NCBI GenBank assembly: GCA_029339195.1
Contig: JAPTJF010000054.1
Span: 124,001 to 188,000, forward strand
Direction of reading: 5' to 3'
Length of the DNA: 64,000 bases
From: Micractinium sp. NFX-FRZ
Lineage: Eukaryota; Chlorophyta; Trebouxiophyceae; Chlorellales; Chlorellaceae
Part shown: positions 30,792 through 41,872 of the stretch, one piece after another
How the letters are laid out: each line of letters opens with the position of its first letter
Numbering within the stretch: the stretch's first letter is position 1
Notes under the pieces: generated by a model
Databases searched by the model: none
The model's input: the letters and a program-made list of their open reading frames with translations, nothing else
Told to the model about the DNA's origin: nothing
Position numbers and translations under genes: made by a program

Positions 30792-33700
30792 TCACGAGCT
30801 GGTATCCACCCCGCCCTTGCCGGTGTCCCCGCCCTTGCCTGCGCCCGCCCCATGGCCTTCGCCCGCCGCCGCCCCCCTGCCGCCCCTGCGCGCCTGCGCG
30901 CTCTCCCACAGCTTTACAACCAGCACCCAGGCCAGGGCCACTCCAATGGAGATGCCCAGCAGGATCCACAGGCCTGCATGAAAGCCCCGGGGTGCCATGT
31001 CAGCCGGCGCTATATAGTATATCTATATATAATGTATTGCATGTGTTGCTTGCACACTGCCCCCTGCCAGGAGCCGGGCGGGGTTCCAAGCAACTGCATC
31101 CTGCTTTGCCACTCTTGAAGAACGGCAGCTTGGTACAGGCTGCTGGCCGGCTCTGGCTGGGCGATGAAAACGACACTCCCCTCAAGTGTGGCTGTCGCTG
31201 CCCCAAGGCAGTCTGGAGCATTTCCCATTTTGCACGGTGAGGTTACAAAAGGAGGCTGCTTGCTCTCATGTCCTGCGTCCCGGCACCCACCCCTCCCTCC
31301 TCCTTCTGTACTGCCCACTTCCTCCCGCCCACACTCACCCGACACCTGCTTCAGCGTGACAGCAGCTGAGTAGAGCTCGCCGCACTGGCTCTCCGGCGGC
31401 GCGACATACGTCCCAACCAGCGCCTCGTCCTCGCCGCTGTCCTGCATCACATCAAGGAGCAGTTGTTCCAAGTGAGCTCGCGATGCACTGCTTTCTACTA
31501 TGCGGCAGTCCAGCTGGCAGGTAGGCCCTGGCATGCCATGCGCCTGCCCCTCCGCCCCTGCCCCATGCTTGCAGCAGGCTCATGCAGCACACAGGCAGGA
31601 GTTGCAACGCAGCACCTGCACCTGCAGCACCCCCGCCTACGCAGCACACGCACGCACCTGCAGCGCCACCCCCAACCACGTACTGCAACGCAACACATCC
31701 AAGTTTATGCAATGCAACGCAACACACATGCGCGCACCTGCAGAGCCACCAGCGCCTCATTGTAGGCTGCCAGCAGGGCGGAGTCGTTGAAACCCAGGGG
31801 GAAGGCGGTGCCGGCCTCAAACGGATCAAACTGGCCGCCCACAACCGAGACCTGCGGGGGAGTGGTGGTAACAGACATGCTGATTAGATAACGATAGACA
31901 CATCCTGATTGGCTAATGATAAACACATTCTGATTAGAGAATGATAGACACATCCTGATGAGATAACCAAGTGGTTACAGTCATGCTGATTAGACAAGCA
32001 ACAACACAACCAACGCTCAGCTGGGATGCACCGATGGCCAGCCCCTTTGCCGCCATCCTCTGCCTGCGCCCCCGTCTGCAGCCGCTCCCTGCGGGAACCT
32101 GCCCCCCGCCCCTGCTTGAGGCGACAGTGCGCCCCTGCCCCAGGCCCTGCCCCCGCCCCTGCTGACACCCTCCCCACGCATGCCTGCCTTCCGCCCCCGC
32201 CCTGCCCCCCTGCCCCACGCACCACCCCGTGCACAGGCGCACCGGTACACCCAGCCCCCAGCCCACCTCGCAGTCTGTTGCCGACAGGTAATCCATGAGC
32301 GAGGTGTCCAGCACGAGCGCCTTGATGGCCCCCGATTTGAGAGCATCCACCATGGCCGCCTCGTCAGCGGCGTTGTCCCAGGGGAACTGCGCCGCTGCGA
32401 TGCCGCGGGCGGCCAGCTTGCCGGCGTAGTCGCTCCACGTGCCCACCGCCAGGCCGGGCAGGCTCTCCACGCCGGTGATGCCGCCGGTGGACAGCTGGAG
32501 GACTGTCAGGTTGGCGGCCGTGTTGCCCAGATACAGGGTGAACCTGCACGGGGGGGGGCGGGGGGCACGTGAGGGCGGGATAATGTGGACGAGAGGGGTG
32601 GTGGTAAGGGGCGTGTGGGGGGTAGGGGGGTAGGGAGGTATGCAGCGCGCACGTGGGATGTGTGTGGACAGGGGTGGAGACTTCGTGTTGGCGTGGGTGC
32701 GCGACAAGCAGGCCCGCTCCACCCCCACGCCGCCCCACCCAGCACACCCCAGCACAGCACAGCACACCACTATGTCCCACAGCACTACAGCACTACGCCC
32801 CGCAGCACTGCACTGCACAGCATAGCACACCCCACACAGCACAGCGTGGCACAGCACAGCACGGCAGGCTTGCTCACAGGATGAGGAGCAGGAACCCCAT
32901 GGTGGTGTGGATGACGTTGCCGGGCACAGTGAAGGCCACCAGGTCGCGGGTCATCATGGGGCCTGCGGCAGGAAACATGAACAAGCTCCCCTATTGACGG
33001 TCCCTTCTAAGGGCATAGAGGCTACAGTATTGGGGCATGAATAAGTCGTCCCAAGGCCATCATGGGGCCTGCAGGGTCAACACGCTTCCTGTCAAGTAAA
33101 GGAAAGGTTCCTCTAGCGCGCCCGTCTCAAGGCCAACATGGGGCCTGCAGGATCAACACGCAACCAGTCAACTACAGAGAGGGTCCATCCAGCACACAAT
33201 GAGGCTATCCAGTGGGCTGCCAAAGCCACCGCGGGCGCCGCGACTGATCAAGGCGACTCACGTGTGAGCACCTCCCAGAAGTAGCGCTCAAACTTGTGGC
33301 CGCGCTCCACCCGCTCATCCTTCTCAGCCTGCTCACTGCTCACCACCTGGGGCAGGGAGGGGAGGGAGGGAGGGAGGGAGGGAGGGAGGGAGGGAGGGGA
33401 GGGAGGGTCACATGCAAGCCATGTCACAAGCTGCAGCAGCCCTGGGGGGTTCAGGTATGTCAGCCTGCCGCTGCTGCGCCACACACATGCGCGCACACAC
33501 CACTGCAGGCCACCTTGAGGGGGTCGCGAGAGAAGCGCTCGATGCTGTAGCGGTAGTAAAAGTTGTCGATGGCCCACACCGTGAGAGCCACTGCAGGGGG
33601 GCGGGGGCAGCGGGGAGGGCGGGGGAGGGCGGGGGAGGGCAGGGTGGGTCCGGCGGGCCTGCGGCGATGCAGGTGTCAATGTTGCCATGCAGCCGATCTG

Positions 33701-35558
33701 CCGCCTGAGCAGGAGCATTCAAGCTGGCTGTGTGCAGCGGCGGCAGACGGGCGCCGCGACCTGCCGGTTCGGGGCGGCACACGTCTGCAGGCAGCTGCCC
33801 GCTCTAGTCAGCTCACCTGCCACGCAGGTGCCCAGGGCTGCCACCCACAGCTGCCACTCAAACGCGTCCCAGAACGCCCAGATGCCGCTGGTGTTCTGCG
33901 TCGTCTTCACCATGACACTCAGCCCGTTCCTGCAGACAGGCGCGTCGGTGCATGGCCATGCGGGTGAGCAGGACGGCTGGGTAGTCGCGGCCCGGCCACG
34001 CAGTGGGGGAGGGAGGCAGCGGGAGTTGCGGGCCCTCGGCGCGCCGCTGCCTGGCTTTGTGGCCCAGCTTGCGGCCCGCCAGCGTGCTGCCTGCCAGCAC
34101 AAGCGGCCCTGTGGCCGCCCGCTTGCACGCCCGTGCCCTTCCACCTCCCTGCCCCTCGGCGCCCGCTCGCGCCGCTCCCACCTGCCTCAGGCACCCCTAC
34201 CTCTTCCCACTCCCTGCCTTGACAGCAGTGCACCCGCCACCTCCCGCCCGCCACCCCACCTTCCCCCCATCCCTGCACACACCCAGTTCAGCCCCCAGAC
34301 GCACTGTGCCCCTGCATGCCCACACCCAGCCCGCCCAGCCCGGCCCAGCCCCGCCCAGCTCACTGGTACGTGGGGCGTGTGAACACCACGCCGGCAGCCA
34401 GCAGCTCCGGTTCAATTTCCACCCCTGAAACTGCAATGTCGCATCTGCCGTCGCCGCTCTTCAGGGAGGCCAGCATCTCCTCCCACTCCAGGCAGCTCCA
34501 CTCCAGCATGCCCGGCTCCCAGCCCTGGCAGCCAGAAAGGGCGGGGCAGGCAGGGGGGGGGGGCATGCTGCCGAGGTCACAAGCGTGCGGGGCCAGTGTG
34601 TTGTGCAGGTAGCAGGTGCGCCAGAGAGCAGCAGCAGCAGTGGAAGGGCAGCAGCAGCAGGCGCAGCAGCAGCGACAGGCGCAGCAGCAGCAGGCGCAGC
34701 AGCAGGTGCAGCAGGCGCCCCCGCCCCCGCCCCTACCAGGATGCGCGCCACTTTGTTGAACAGCTCAATTTCGTACTGCAGGCAGGCAGGCAGGAGCAGG
34801 GAGGGGGCAGCCAGAGTGTGGCGCACTGTGGGCAGGGCAGGCGGCGGGGGCAGGGATGGTTGGGGGGGCAGCAAGGGGCAGCAGGCACTTGGCCATATAG
34901 AGTTGGGTGCCTGGGCAGCTGCCGAAGAACTGGCCAGGGGGCTGTGTGTGTGTGTGAAGAACGTGTCATAAGCGAGAGCAAGGCAAGTGTGTGGCATGCG
35001 GCATGTACAGAGACCGAGGCATTGGCGGTTTTCAGGCAACTGCCTACAGGACTTAAGCTTGCAAGAAGCAGGACAGGCAGGCTGGTGCCAGCACTGCCAA
35101 CAACACCGGCTGGGCACTCACTCCGCTGTATGCGTCCGGATCACGGTCGATACAGTACACCACTGCATGGGGGCGCAGTTGCAGGGAATAGGGCGGAGTT
35201 CAGAGCAGAGGGGGGTTGCAGTATCTCCAGCTGGCCTGCATGCGTACCTTCCCCGCTGGGTAGCTGTGCCTGTTCCCCAGGGTTAGGGCCCCTGCCCCTG
35301 CCGGCCCCGCTTCACCCTCCCCGCGCCTAAGGCCCCTCCCAGCTCACTGGGTGTGAACTCGCTCGTGCAGACTCGAATTTTGGTCGAGTTTGCGGCCCAG
35401 TTCGGGATGGGCTGGCCGCTGGCGGGTGCTTCGGTCAGGGGCGCGGCAACAGGCGATGGGGCCTCGACAGGGGCATCAGCAGCAAGTGAGGGTGCTCCGG
35501 CCACGAGCAAACCCAGCAGAAGCGCCACCACCAGCCGGGGCACGCGAGGGACGCTCAT
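30792..35558 (-). CDS. Ionotropic glutamate receptor-like channel A
   Basis: Ligand-gated cation channel with the order signal peptide, S1, M1, pore, M3, S2, M4. Twelve minus-strand exons: 35348-35558, 35122-35162, 34737-34775, 34364-34524, 33817-33929, 33514-33590, 33262-33346, 32878-32962, 32267-32543, 31738-31851, 31339-31441 and 30792-30973. They give 1488 nt, 495 aa. A cleavable signal peptide (VVALLLGLLVAGAPSLAAD) is followed by S1 with GWEPGMLEWSCLEWEEML. M1 is near residues 172-198 (WQLWVAALGTCVAGVALTVW). A short pore loop leads to M3 ending YLGNTAANLTVLQL, which matches the SYTANLAAFLTV signature of the family. S2 has ALVLDTSLMDYL with the expected Asp. M4 is GLWILLGISIGVALAWVLVV. 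There is no amino-terminal leucine/isoleucine-valine-binding domain. The S1 arginine is absent (EIEPELL). Confidence 0.87.
31655..31750 (-). repeat. Duplicated exon-10 donor junction of receptor A
   Basis: CGCACCTGCAGCGCCACC near 31653-31670 copies the true junction CGCACCTGCAGAGCCACC at 31733-31750. Further CACCTGCAGCAC units and two AATGCAACGCAACAC-like blocks lie in the same intron. Confidence 0.75.
31872..31997. repeat. AT-rich minisatellite in an intron of receptor A
   Basis: Four to five degenerate units of about 26-34 bp contain GATAGACACATCCTGAT, AACACATTCTGATTAGA and similar. The stretch is only about 40% GC in a region near 65-70%. Confidence 0.8.
32739..32868. repeat. CAGCA-type short tandem repeat in an intron of receptor A
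   Basis: Many degenerate CAGCAC/ACAGC units run from the middle of the intron almost to the exon-8 donor. Confidence 0.75.
32939..33170 (-). repeat. Triplicated exon-8 acceptor junction of receptor A
   Basis: CATGGGGCCTGC with its preceding CATCA or CAACA occurs at the true acceptor (about 32953-32966) and at 33060-33072 and 33137-33149. The two intronic copies also share GGTCAACACGC/GATCAACACGC and GTCAA downstream. The periods are about 106 and 77 bp. Confidence 0.8.
33354..33407 (+). repeat. GGGA tetranucleotide array
   Basis: About twelve GGGA units on the plus strand lie just upstream of the exon-7 acceptor of receptor A. On the minus (coding) strand this is a TCCC pyrimidine tract. 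Confidence 0.9.
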
Positions 35559-35816
35559 ATTTCTGCCTGTCAGGGCGATTGCGCCTGGTCCGGCGTGGCG
35601 CAAGTTTACTCTAAGGCCACTTGGAAGCTGGTGTTCAGATAGGAAGCCAAATTTGGGGGAGTTCACGTGCGGCGGGGACGCTTGTCCTGGGCTCATCGTG
35701 ACGTGGCATGTCTCGAGCGGACAGATCGGGGCATCCGGCGCCCGTTTGCCCCCATTCGCGGCTTCCTGAAGTGGTGTCCGGAGATTGTAAGGCCGCCGAC
35801 AGCCTCGCGCGCCACC
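35559..35816. promoter_or_regulatory. Bidirectional promoter between the two receptor genes
   Basis: Only 258 bp separate the start codons of the divergent paralogs. The stretch contains a palindromic G-box CACGTG at 35664-35669 and TGACGTGG at 35699-35706, both matching plant bZIP/bHLH-type sites. Their use is inferred, not shown. Confidence 0.65.
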
Positions 35817-38800
35817 ATGTCGCTCCGGCTGTGGCTGGCAGCCCTGCCGCTGCTCCTCGCAGGCACCGGGGCCGCTCAGACCATCCCCTACTGGTCCACA
35901 AACGCCACCAAGCTCAAAGTTTGCACCTCCGAGTACACGCCCAGTGAGGATGCGAGCTTAGGATGCCGCCGGCCCCTTGTGACCCAACCCATGACACCCG
36001 GCTCCAGCCTGCGAGGCCACTCACGTGCGTAACATGCGCCCTATGTTGCACCTGCAGTGGTGGCGTGCGCGGACAGGGCGCCACAGGACTACGCCGGGGT
36101 GAGCCCAGCTGCCGCGCCTGTTCTTGACGTCTGCCGGTGATACATACCCCCCCGCCCCACCCTGGCGGTGCCCGCTCTCCTTTGTGTCCCCTGCCTCTGC
36201 ACCTGGCCACATCCCACATCCCTCGGGTCGACACTCAACAGGGCAAGCGCGCAGGCCCTGGCGCACACCACGCCCGCCCGCCTGCCCGCCTGTCCGCACC
36301 CCCGCCTGCTGTCCTCACCATGCCGGGACTGCCTTCTCACTGCTCCCGATGGCTCAGAAAGTTGAATGGGTTCGCTACCCTGTCACCCCTCACGCCTCTT
36401 GACCCTCCCCTCCGAGGGCGCGCCCTGCGCTGGAACAAGGCCGACCAGTTTGGTGCCCTCACCTCTCATGTCCGTCTGTCCGGTACAAATATCCCATCCC
36501 AACTTCCTCGAGGGAGCCTCCCTGTCCCGTACAATACCCCACCCACCCCTCCTGCCCACCTGACTCCCCGCTCCTGGCCCCTGCCCACCCCCCGCCCTGC
36601 CTGCAGTACGAGATCGAGCTGTTCCGCAGCGTGGCTGCCCAGCTGGGCTGGGAGCCGGGCATGCTGGAGTGGAGCTGCCTGGGGTGGGAGGAGATGCTGG
36701 GGCACCTGAAGGCAAACGACGGCGTGTGCGACATGGCAGTGGCGGGCATCAGCGTGACGTCACGCGACGTCACGGATGGCATCTCATTCACATGGCCGAC
36801 CTACCGGTGAGCCCCATCCGCCCCGCCCGCTCAATGCCCGCCCACCCACCTGCCCGCGCACGCGCTGCTGCGGGGGCTTCTGCTGGTGGCGGCAGCAGCC
36901 CCTGCTTGCACGCGCAACATGCAGCACCGCGGGTCTGCTGCCACACAGAGGCAGGCGGCAGTGGCCGCGGCGGGAGGCCGGCCTGGCCGGCTGCAATGCA
37001 CATGCTGTTGATGCTGGGCATGCGCAGGCATCCTCGGACCCCACGCTGTGCATGCCCAGCGCTGCCAGCATGGCAGGCGTGCCGACAGCACCCCCGTCCT
37101 CTGCCGATTGGCACGCCCACCTCCCCGTGCCTGCCCGCCCCCCTGCCCCCCGCCACCAGAAACGGGCTCTCAATCCTGACTGGCAAGCAAGCGGGCCCCA
37201 GCTACGGCATGTTCTCTTTCTTCTCTGCCTTTGAGTGGCAGGTGTGGGTGGTGACTGCCGCCACCATGTTCGTCGGTGAGTGAGTGTGAGCAAAGCCTGA
37301 AGGGACAAGGGCACGGGTGCAGGGCACATTGATCACACAAGGGGGCGGGCAGTTCACTGGCGGCCTGGGTGCTGGCGCGTGAGGGCGGCTGCACCGGCAA
37401 GGCGGCGGGTGGGCACCCACCCATCGCGGTGTACCATCAGCAAGGCATGTACAGTACACCAGGTGTCTCTTTGGCTCCGCCCTCGTCTTTGCCGCCTCGC
37501 CCGCCCAGCCCCACGTGCTCATCGGTGGGCTCCTGGCTGCCCAACCCCTGCTCCTGCAGTGCCCTTCATCATTTGGGGCATCGATTGGCTGGCCTACGGC
37601 GGGCGCTGGCCCAAGGGCGTCAGCCGGGAGGAGGTGGCCCTCAGCAACTACTTCTGGCAGGTCGGCAACTTGCTGTTGTTATGTTCTTATTGTTATTATG
37701 CTTGAAATAACGAGGGGGTGACACAAAGAGAGCATGGGTTGGCAGGATGAGGGAGCCAGCTGAGCGGTGGCAAAAAGAGGCGCCACCCAGCGCCACAGAG
37801 CCGGCTGGGCCACGCCTGACTGTGGGCGCTGCCGCCAACCGCCGGAGCTCCCGCCACCCCTCCCCCCTCTCTCAGTCAGCAGCTGCCCCCTTCAGCTGCC
37901 CTCCCACCTGTCCCGCCCTGGTCCCCCGCTCAATCCCCGCCCGCCCCCGCGCCTGCCCCCGCCCGCCGCCAGTGCAGGCCATTGGCCGCCCCATGTGGCT
38001 GCGCAGCCAGGTGGCGGTGTCCTGGGCAGCCAACATCGTGGTTGCTGTCTACGCCTTCCTCATCATGATCCTGTTTGCCCTCTACGTCGGCTACGCAGCC
38101 TCCAACCTCACAACCACGTGAGTGGGCACAGCCTGTAGGCACAGCTTGCACAGCTCGCCGGTACAGCTTGCACAGGTCAAGTGTGTGCACATCCTTGGAT
38201 CGGCTGTCCCGGAACGATGGTGACCAGAGGAAGTGACGCAGGGCACACTCCACCTGCCATGCCATGGACTTTACGTGGACAAGCATCACGCACCCACTGC
38301 CTGTGCATCCCACCCCTCCCTCAGCCCACAAGGTGGCCGCTGTCGTGCCCCTCCCTCCCTGAGCCCCGCCCCTGCCCTGCCCTGCGTTCAGATCGATTCA
38401 GACCCCCGGGACGCCCGCCCCTGCCAGGCTGGCGCCCGTCCGCCTGCTGGCAACCACCCCTCTCCCCTCTCCTCCTGCCCACCCCCACCCTCCCCCCGCA
38501 CCCATGCAGCCTGCTTGACAGCCAGATCACTGGGGTGGACAGCCTGCCCGGCAAGGCGGTGGGCACGTGGACGGACTTTGCCGAGAAGCTGCAAAAGTAT
38601 GGGGTGGCCCCCGCCACGTACCCCTGGGACAACGTCGCTGACGAGGAGGCCATGCTGGGCGCGCTGCGGTCGGGGGCGGTCAAAGCGCTGGTGCTGGATG
38701 CCTCCTTCCTCAACTACGTGGCAGCTTCCAACTGCGAGCTGACCGTGGTGGGGGGCGTGTTTGAGACGTACCAGCAGGCCACGGTGAGGGGGTGGGCGGG

Positions 38801-39505
38801 GTGATGAGGGAGGTGGAGGGGAGGGAGGTGGAGGGGAGGTGAAGGAGAGGGGGAGGGGAGGATGGTGGGGCAAGAGGAAGGGGGCATGCGTTGAGACGTA
38901 CCAGCAGGCCACGGTGAGAGGGTGGGTGAAGGGGTGGGGTCAGCGAGGGGAGGTGAAGAGGGGGGAAGGGAGGGGCGCGGGGGGCGAGGCGAAGGGGGAC
39001 GTACGCGGGTTCTGACCCCGCCACACCACATAACAACCTCCCCTCCCTCCCCCTGCCCTCCCCCATCCCACCAGGCCGGCCGCAACCTCCCCGCGGGCTT
39101 CAACAACCCCCAACAACCTCCCCTCCCTCCCCCTGCCCTCCCCCGCAGGCCTTCCCCGCCGGCTTCAACAACTCCCGCCTGCTGGACGCCTACAACGCGG
39201 CCCTCACCAACCTGACCTCCTCTGGCGTGCTGGAAGAAGTGGCGGCAGCAACACTGGTGCCTACCGACATGCCTGCAGAGTGCTCCGTTGAAGCCTCCTC
39301 CACAGCCATTACCTTCCACCAAGTGTCGGGCCTGTGGATCCTGCTGGCTGGCGCCGTGGGCGTGGGCCTCGCCCTGGTGCTGCTGCACATCGTGCACGTG
39401 CGCTACACGCGCCCGGTCACGCGCGGCCTACAGCGCACCGCTTCGCGCGCCGTGTCGGCGCGCTTTGCCGGCAGCGGCAGCGCGGCTGCCAATGTGGTGG
39501 CGTGA
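35817..39505 (+). CDS. Ionotropic glutamate receptor-like channel B
   Basis: Paralog of channel A in opposite orientation. Eight exons: 35817-35943, 36058-36098, 36607-36806, 37160-37275, 37560-37660, 37978-38117, 38510-38783 and 39149-39505, total 1356 nt, 451 aa. The start has a GCCACCATG context. A signal peptide (residues 1-19) precedes S1, with CTSEYTPM and GWEPGMLEWSCLGWEEML in common with A. S1 ends AGISVTSRDVTDGISFTW, keeping an arginine where family members bind the ligand carboxylate. M1 follows, then YFWQAIGRPMWLRSQ and M3 ending YVGYAASNLTTTLL. S2 has ITGVDSLPGKAVGTW and ALVLDASFLNYV. M4 is VSGLWILLAGAVGVGLALV. Introns 1 and 2 and several later ones sit at homologous places in A, so the pair arose by inverted duplication. 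Ligand and ion are unknown. Confidence 0.87.
38751..38930 (+). repeat. Duplicated exon-7 donor junction of receptor B
   Basis: 38881-38930 is a close copy of 38751-38800, sharing TTGAGACGTACCAGCAGGCC and ACGGTGAG-GGGTGGG. The exon end and the GTGAG donor are both duplicated, 128 bp apart. Confidence 0.9.
39036..39168 (+). repeat. Duplicated exon-8 acceptor junction of receptor B
   Basis: CAACCTCCCCTCCCTCCCCC and CTGCCCTCCCCC, an AG acceptor, GGCC and CCGCGGGCTTCAACAAC appear first at 39038-39107 and again at 39114-39168. The period is about 76 bp. Confidence 0.9.
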
Positions 39506-39946
39506 GGCGTCGGGTGGGTCGGCGCAGACCCGGGTGGGCTGCATGTACGTGCCGCATGCCGCACCGCGCGATCCTGGAAGTGAGGACCGCGCAGGGCCTT
39601 TGCTGCAAATGACAGCCCCTGGTGTGCGCCGCACTGGCACGCAGGCCGGGCAGATCGAGCTGCTGCTTGCTTGACACTTCATCTTCTTCAGCCTATGTTA
39701 GGCCGCCTTTTTTTCCCTGAGTTGTGCAGACCTCAAAGCAGCATCACCCCACTTTTTTCTTTGTTTTTCTTGCTCTGCTGTAGCATCCCCTGTTTGGTCA
39801 GCCCAAGGTGCCTGGTGGTATACTGTAGTAGCGCATCACGTAAGCTTCACAAACCAGTAAAACAGGCTGAAGCAAGCACAGGTGGCAGGCAGTACACACG
39901 TGGCTTACGGTTGATGCAGTTTTCAACATGTGACATTACATGGTGT
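39506..39946. other. Convergent 3' region, receptor B / membrane protein
   Basis: 441 bp without a gene. It is T-rich around 39700-39800. A minus-strand TGTAA (39935-39939 as TTACA) lies very close to the membrane-protein stop. Confidence 0.55.
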
Positions 39947-41824
39947 TTAGTGCAAAGCGGGAGGCCACAGCGGCCAGGGAAGCGGGGAGGACGTATCCTG
40001 CTTCCATGAAAACGAGGAGGCATGAAGCTGCCCCAGCAACATCACACAAGCCAGGTGCCACGCCACAAAGCTGAGCCAGAGGCATTCTAGCGGCCAGGGG
40101 GCGTGCAGCGCCTGCTCCGCCGCTCGCACTGCAGCACACTGCGCCTGCCGCTGCGCCGCGCGCCGCTGCTGCTGCGCCTCGAACGCCGCCCTCGCCCGCC
40201 GCTCGAGCCGCAGAGAGGTCCGGCTCTGCTCCTGCTGCTGCTCCTCGTACGCTGTGCGTGCAAGCCGCTCCAGCGCCCGCTCTTGCGCCTGCCACTGCTG
40301 CTCCTGGTGTGCCGCCCGCACCCGCAGCTCCAGGCGCCGCAGGATGGAGAGGGGCAGCAGCACGCCCAGGAACAGCAGGGAGTATGTGTTGACGGTGGAG
40401 CACTGCCACTCGGGGTGAGTGTGGCTGCTGCCTGAGCTGGGAAATATGCCGCTGCAAGGGCAGATGGGGGGGGCGGGGGGCAGGAGGGCAGGCGGGGGCA
40501 GGAGGCGATATGAGGCACTAGGGCTGGAAGCTGACCTGCAGTAGAAGCAGGGCTGCAGCTGCATAATACCACTGGAGACGGGGGTGTAGTCGGGGGGCAG
40601 TGGTGCAGCAGAGCGGTGCACTGCACGGCAATTTGGCCATAAAAATGTCGTCACATGCTGTCGAGATGGCTGGGGGCCTGGCGCTTACTGCATGAACGAG
40701 AGCCAGTCGTACAGTACCGCCAGTGGCTCCTCGGCTCCCTCCGTGGCGAGCAAGCGCTGGCAGGCACACCGGTTGAACAGCAGCTGCAGGGGGTCGGGCA
40801 GGCGGGCAGGCAGGACGGCGGGACGGCGGGGTGGGATGTGCTGGCAGCTCTGCCAAATAGCTGGGGCATCCCCACATCCCTACGAGGGCACAACACCTAC
40901 TCTAAACTTCCTGGCTATCAAAGCCGCCCTCCAGGCCCTGCAGCCCCAGCACCCATCTCCCGTGCGCCAACCCCTCCCCAGCCACACGTGCAGCCACGTC
41001 ATCCTCGGCACGCACCGACGGCAGAGACAGCAGCGGCAGCGCCACCGCAGCAAAGCGGTAGGGCCAGCGGGCGTGGAGGGGGAACAGCACCGCCCACACG
41101 CCGTTGTAGAGCTGCAGCACCGGCAGCAGCAGCGTGGCTCTGCCGCCGTGCTTGCCAAACATGTTTGTGCCTCCGTGGCAGGCGCAGTCGTGTGCCATCA
41201 GCACCCCCAGCAGCGCCATCGCCGCGCCTAGCGCCTCGCGGTGGCGAACATAGAATGGTCGCCGCCGCTTGGCAACATGCGCTATGCACGCCATGAGCAC
41301 GGGGAACGCCGCCATGCGCAGCGCCAGGCCTGCGGCGGAGGTGGGGCGTGGGCAGGCGACAGCAGCTGGCGACAGGGGGGCAAGCCGGCTTGCAGAGGCG
41401 GGCGCTCGTGGTGAGGCTCTCAACCTCATGCGTGCAGGGAACAGTGTTGGGGGGAGAACTCACCAGGCAGGCTCTCTTGCAGTAGCGGCTTTGCCATAAC
41501 GAGCACGGCAAAGGAGGCTGCCGTGATATGAAGGGCCAGCCTGTCCGACTCCACGCCCGCCTCATTCATAGACCTGCGCCGCAGGCGGGCATTGTGAGGG
41601 TGCCTCAGGTGATGGAGGGGAGCAATCACTTTTCGAGGGGGCAGGAGGGCTCCGTGCTGCCAGACGAGCCCGTGGTCAGTGCAGACTGTGCCACCGCCTG
41701 TGGTGTGCCCCCGCCGGCGGCGGTGGATGCAAGTTGTGGTGTGAGGACGGCCACCAGGGCGGAGCCTCGTGCGGCCTCCTCGAAGGCGCTCGCAGTCTTA
41801 GCGTCATTCAAGTTCCCTAGCGAC
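39947..41824 (-). CDS. Multi-pass membrane protein of unknown function (5' end uncertain)
   Basis: Six minus-strand exons are supported: 41630 to about 41824, 41464-41573, 41016-41329, 40689-40783, 40536-40571 (36 nt) and 39947-40451, with consistent phases. I do not recognise the family. The visible product (about 415 aa) has some seven hydrophobic segments, including LALHITAASFAVLVMAKPLL, ALRMAAFPVLMACIAHV, ALGAAMALLGVLMAHDC, LLLPVLQLYNGVWAVLFPL, FAAVALPLLSL, YSLLFLGVLLPLSIL and LSFVAWHLACVMLLGQL. Between the last two is a charged, Gln/Ala/Arg-rich segment of about 95 residues (LERRARAAFEAQQQRRAAQR) that should form a cytosolic coiled coil. A possible start is ATG at about 41872, but reaching it needs an intron of only about 46 nt or an unseen exon. 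Confidence 0.6.
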
Positions 41825-41872
41825 AGCACATTGGCTCTCTGCAACGCACTTGTTAAGCGTACCTTCGGAAGT

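Noticed and set aside
30792..35558. Bacterial-type potassium-selective GluR0 channel
   Set aside because: No TVGYGD selectivity filter is present, and there is an M4 helix and an M3 signature of eukaryotic type.
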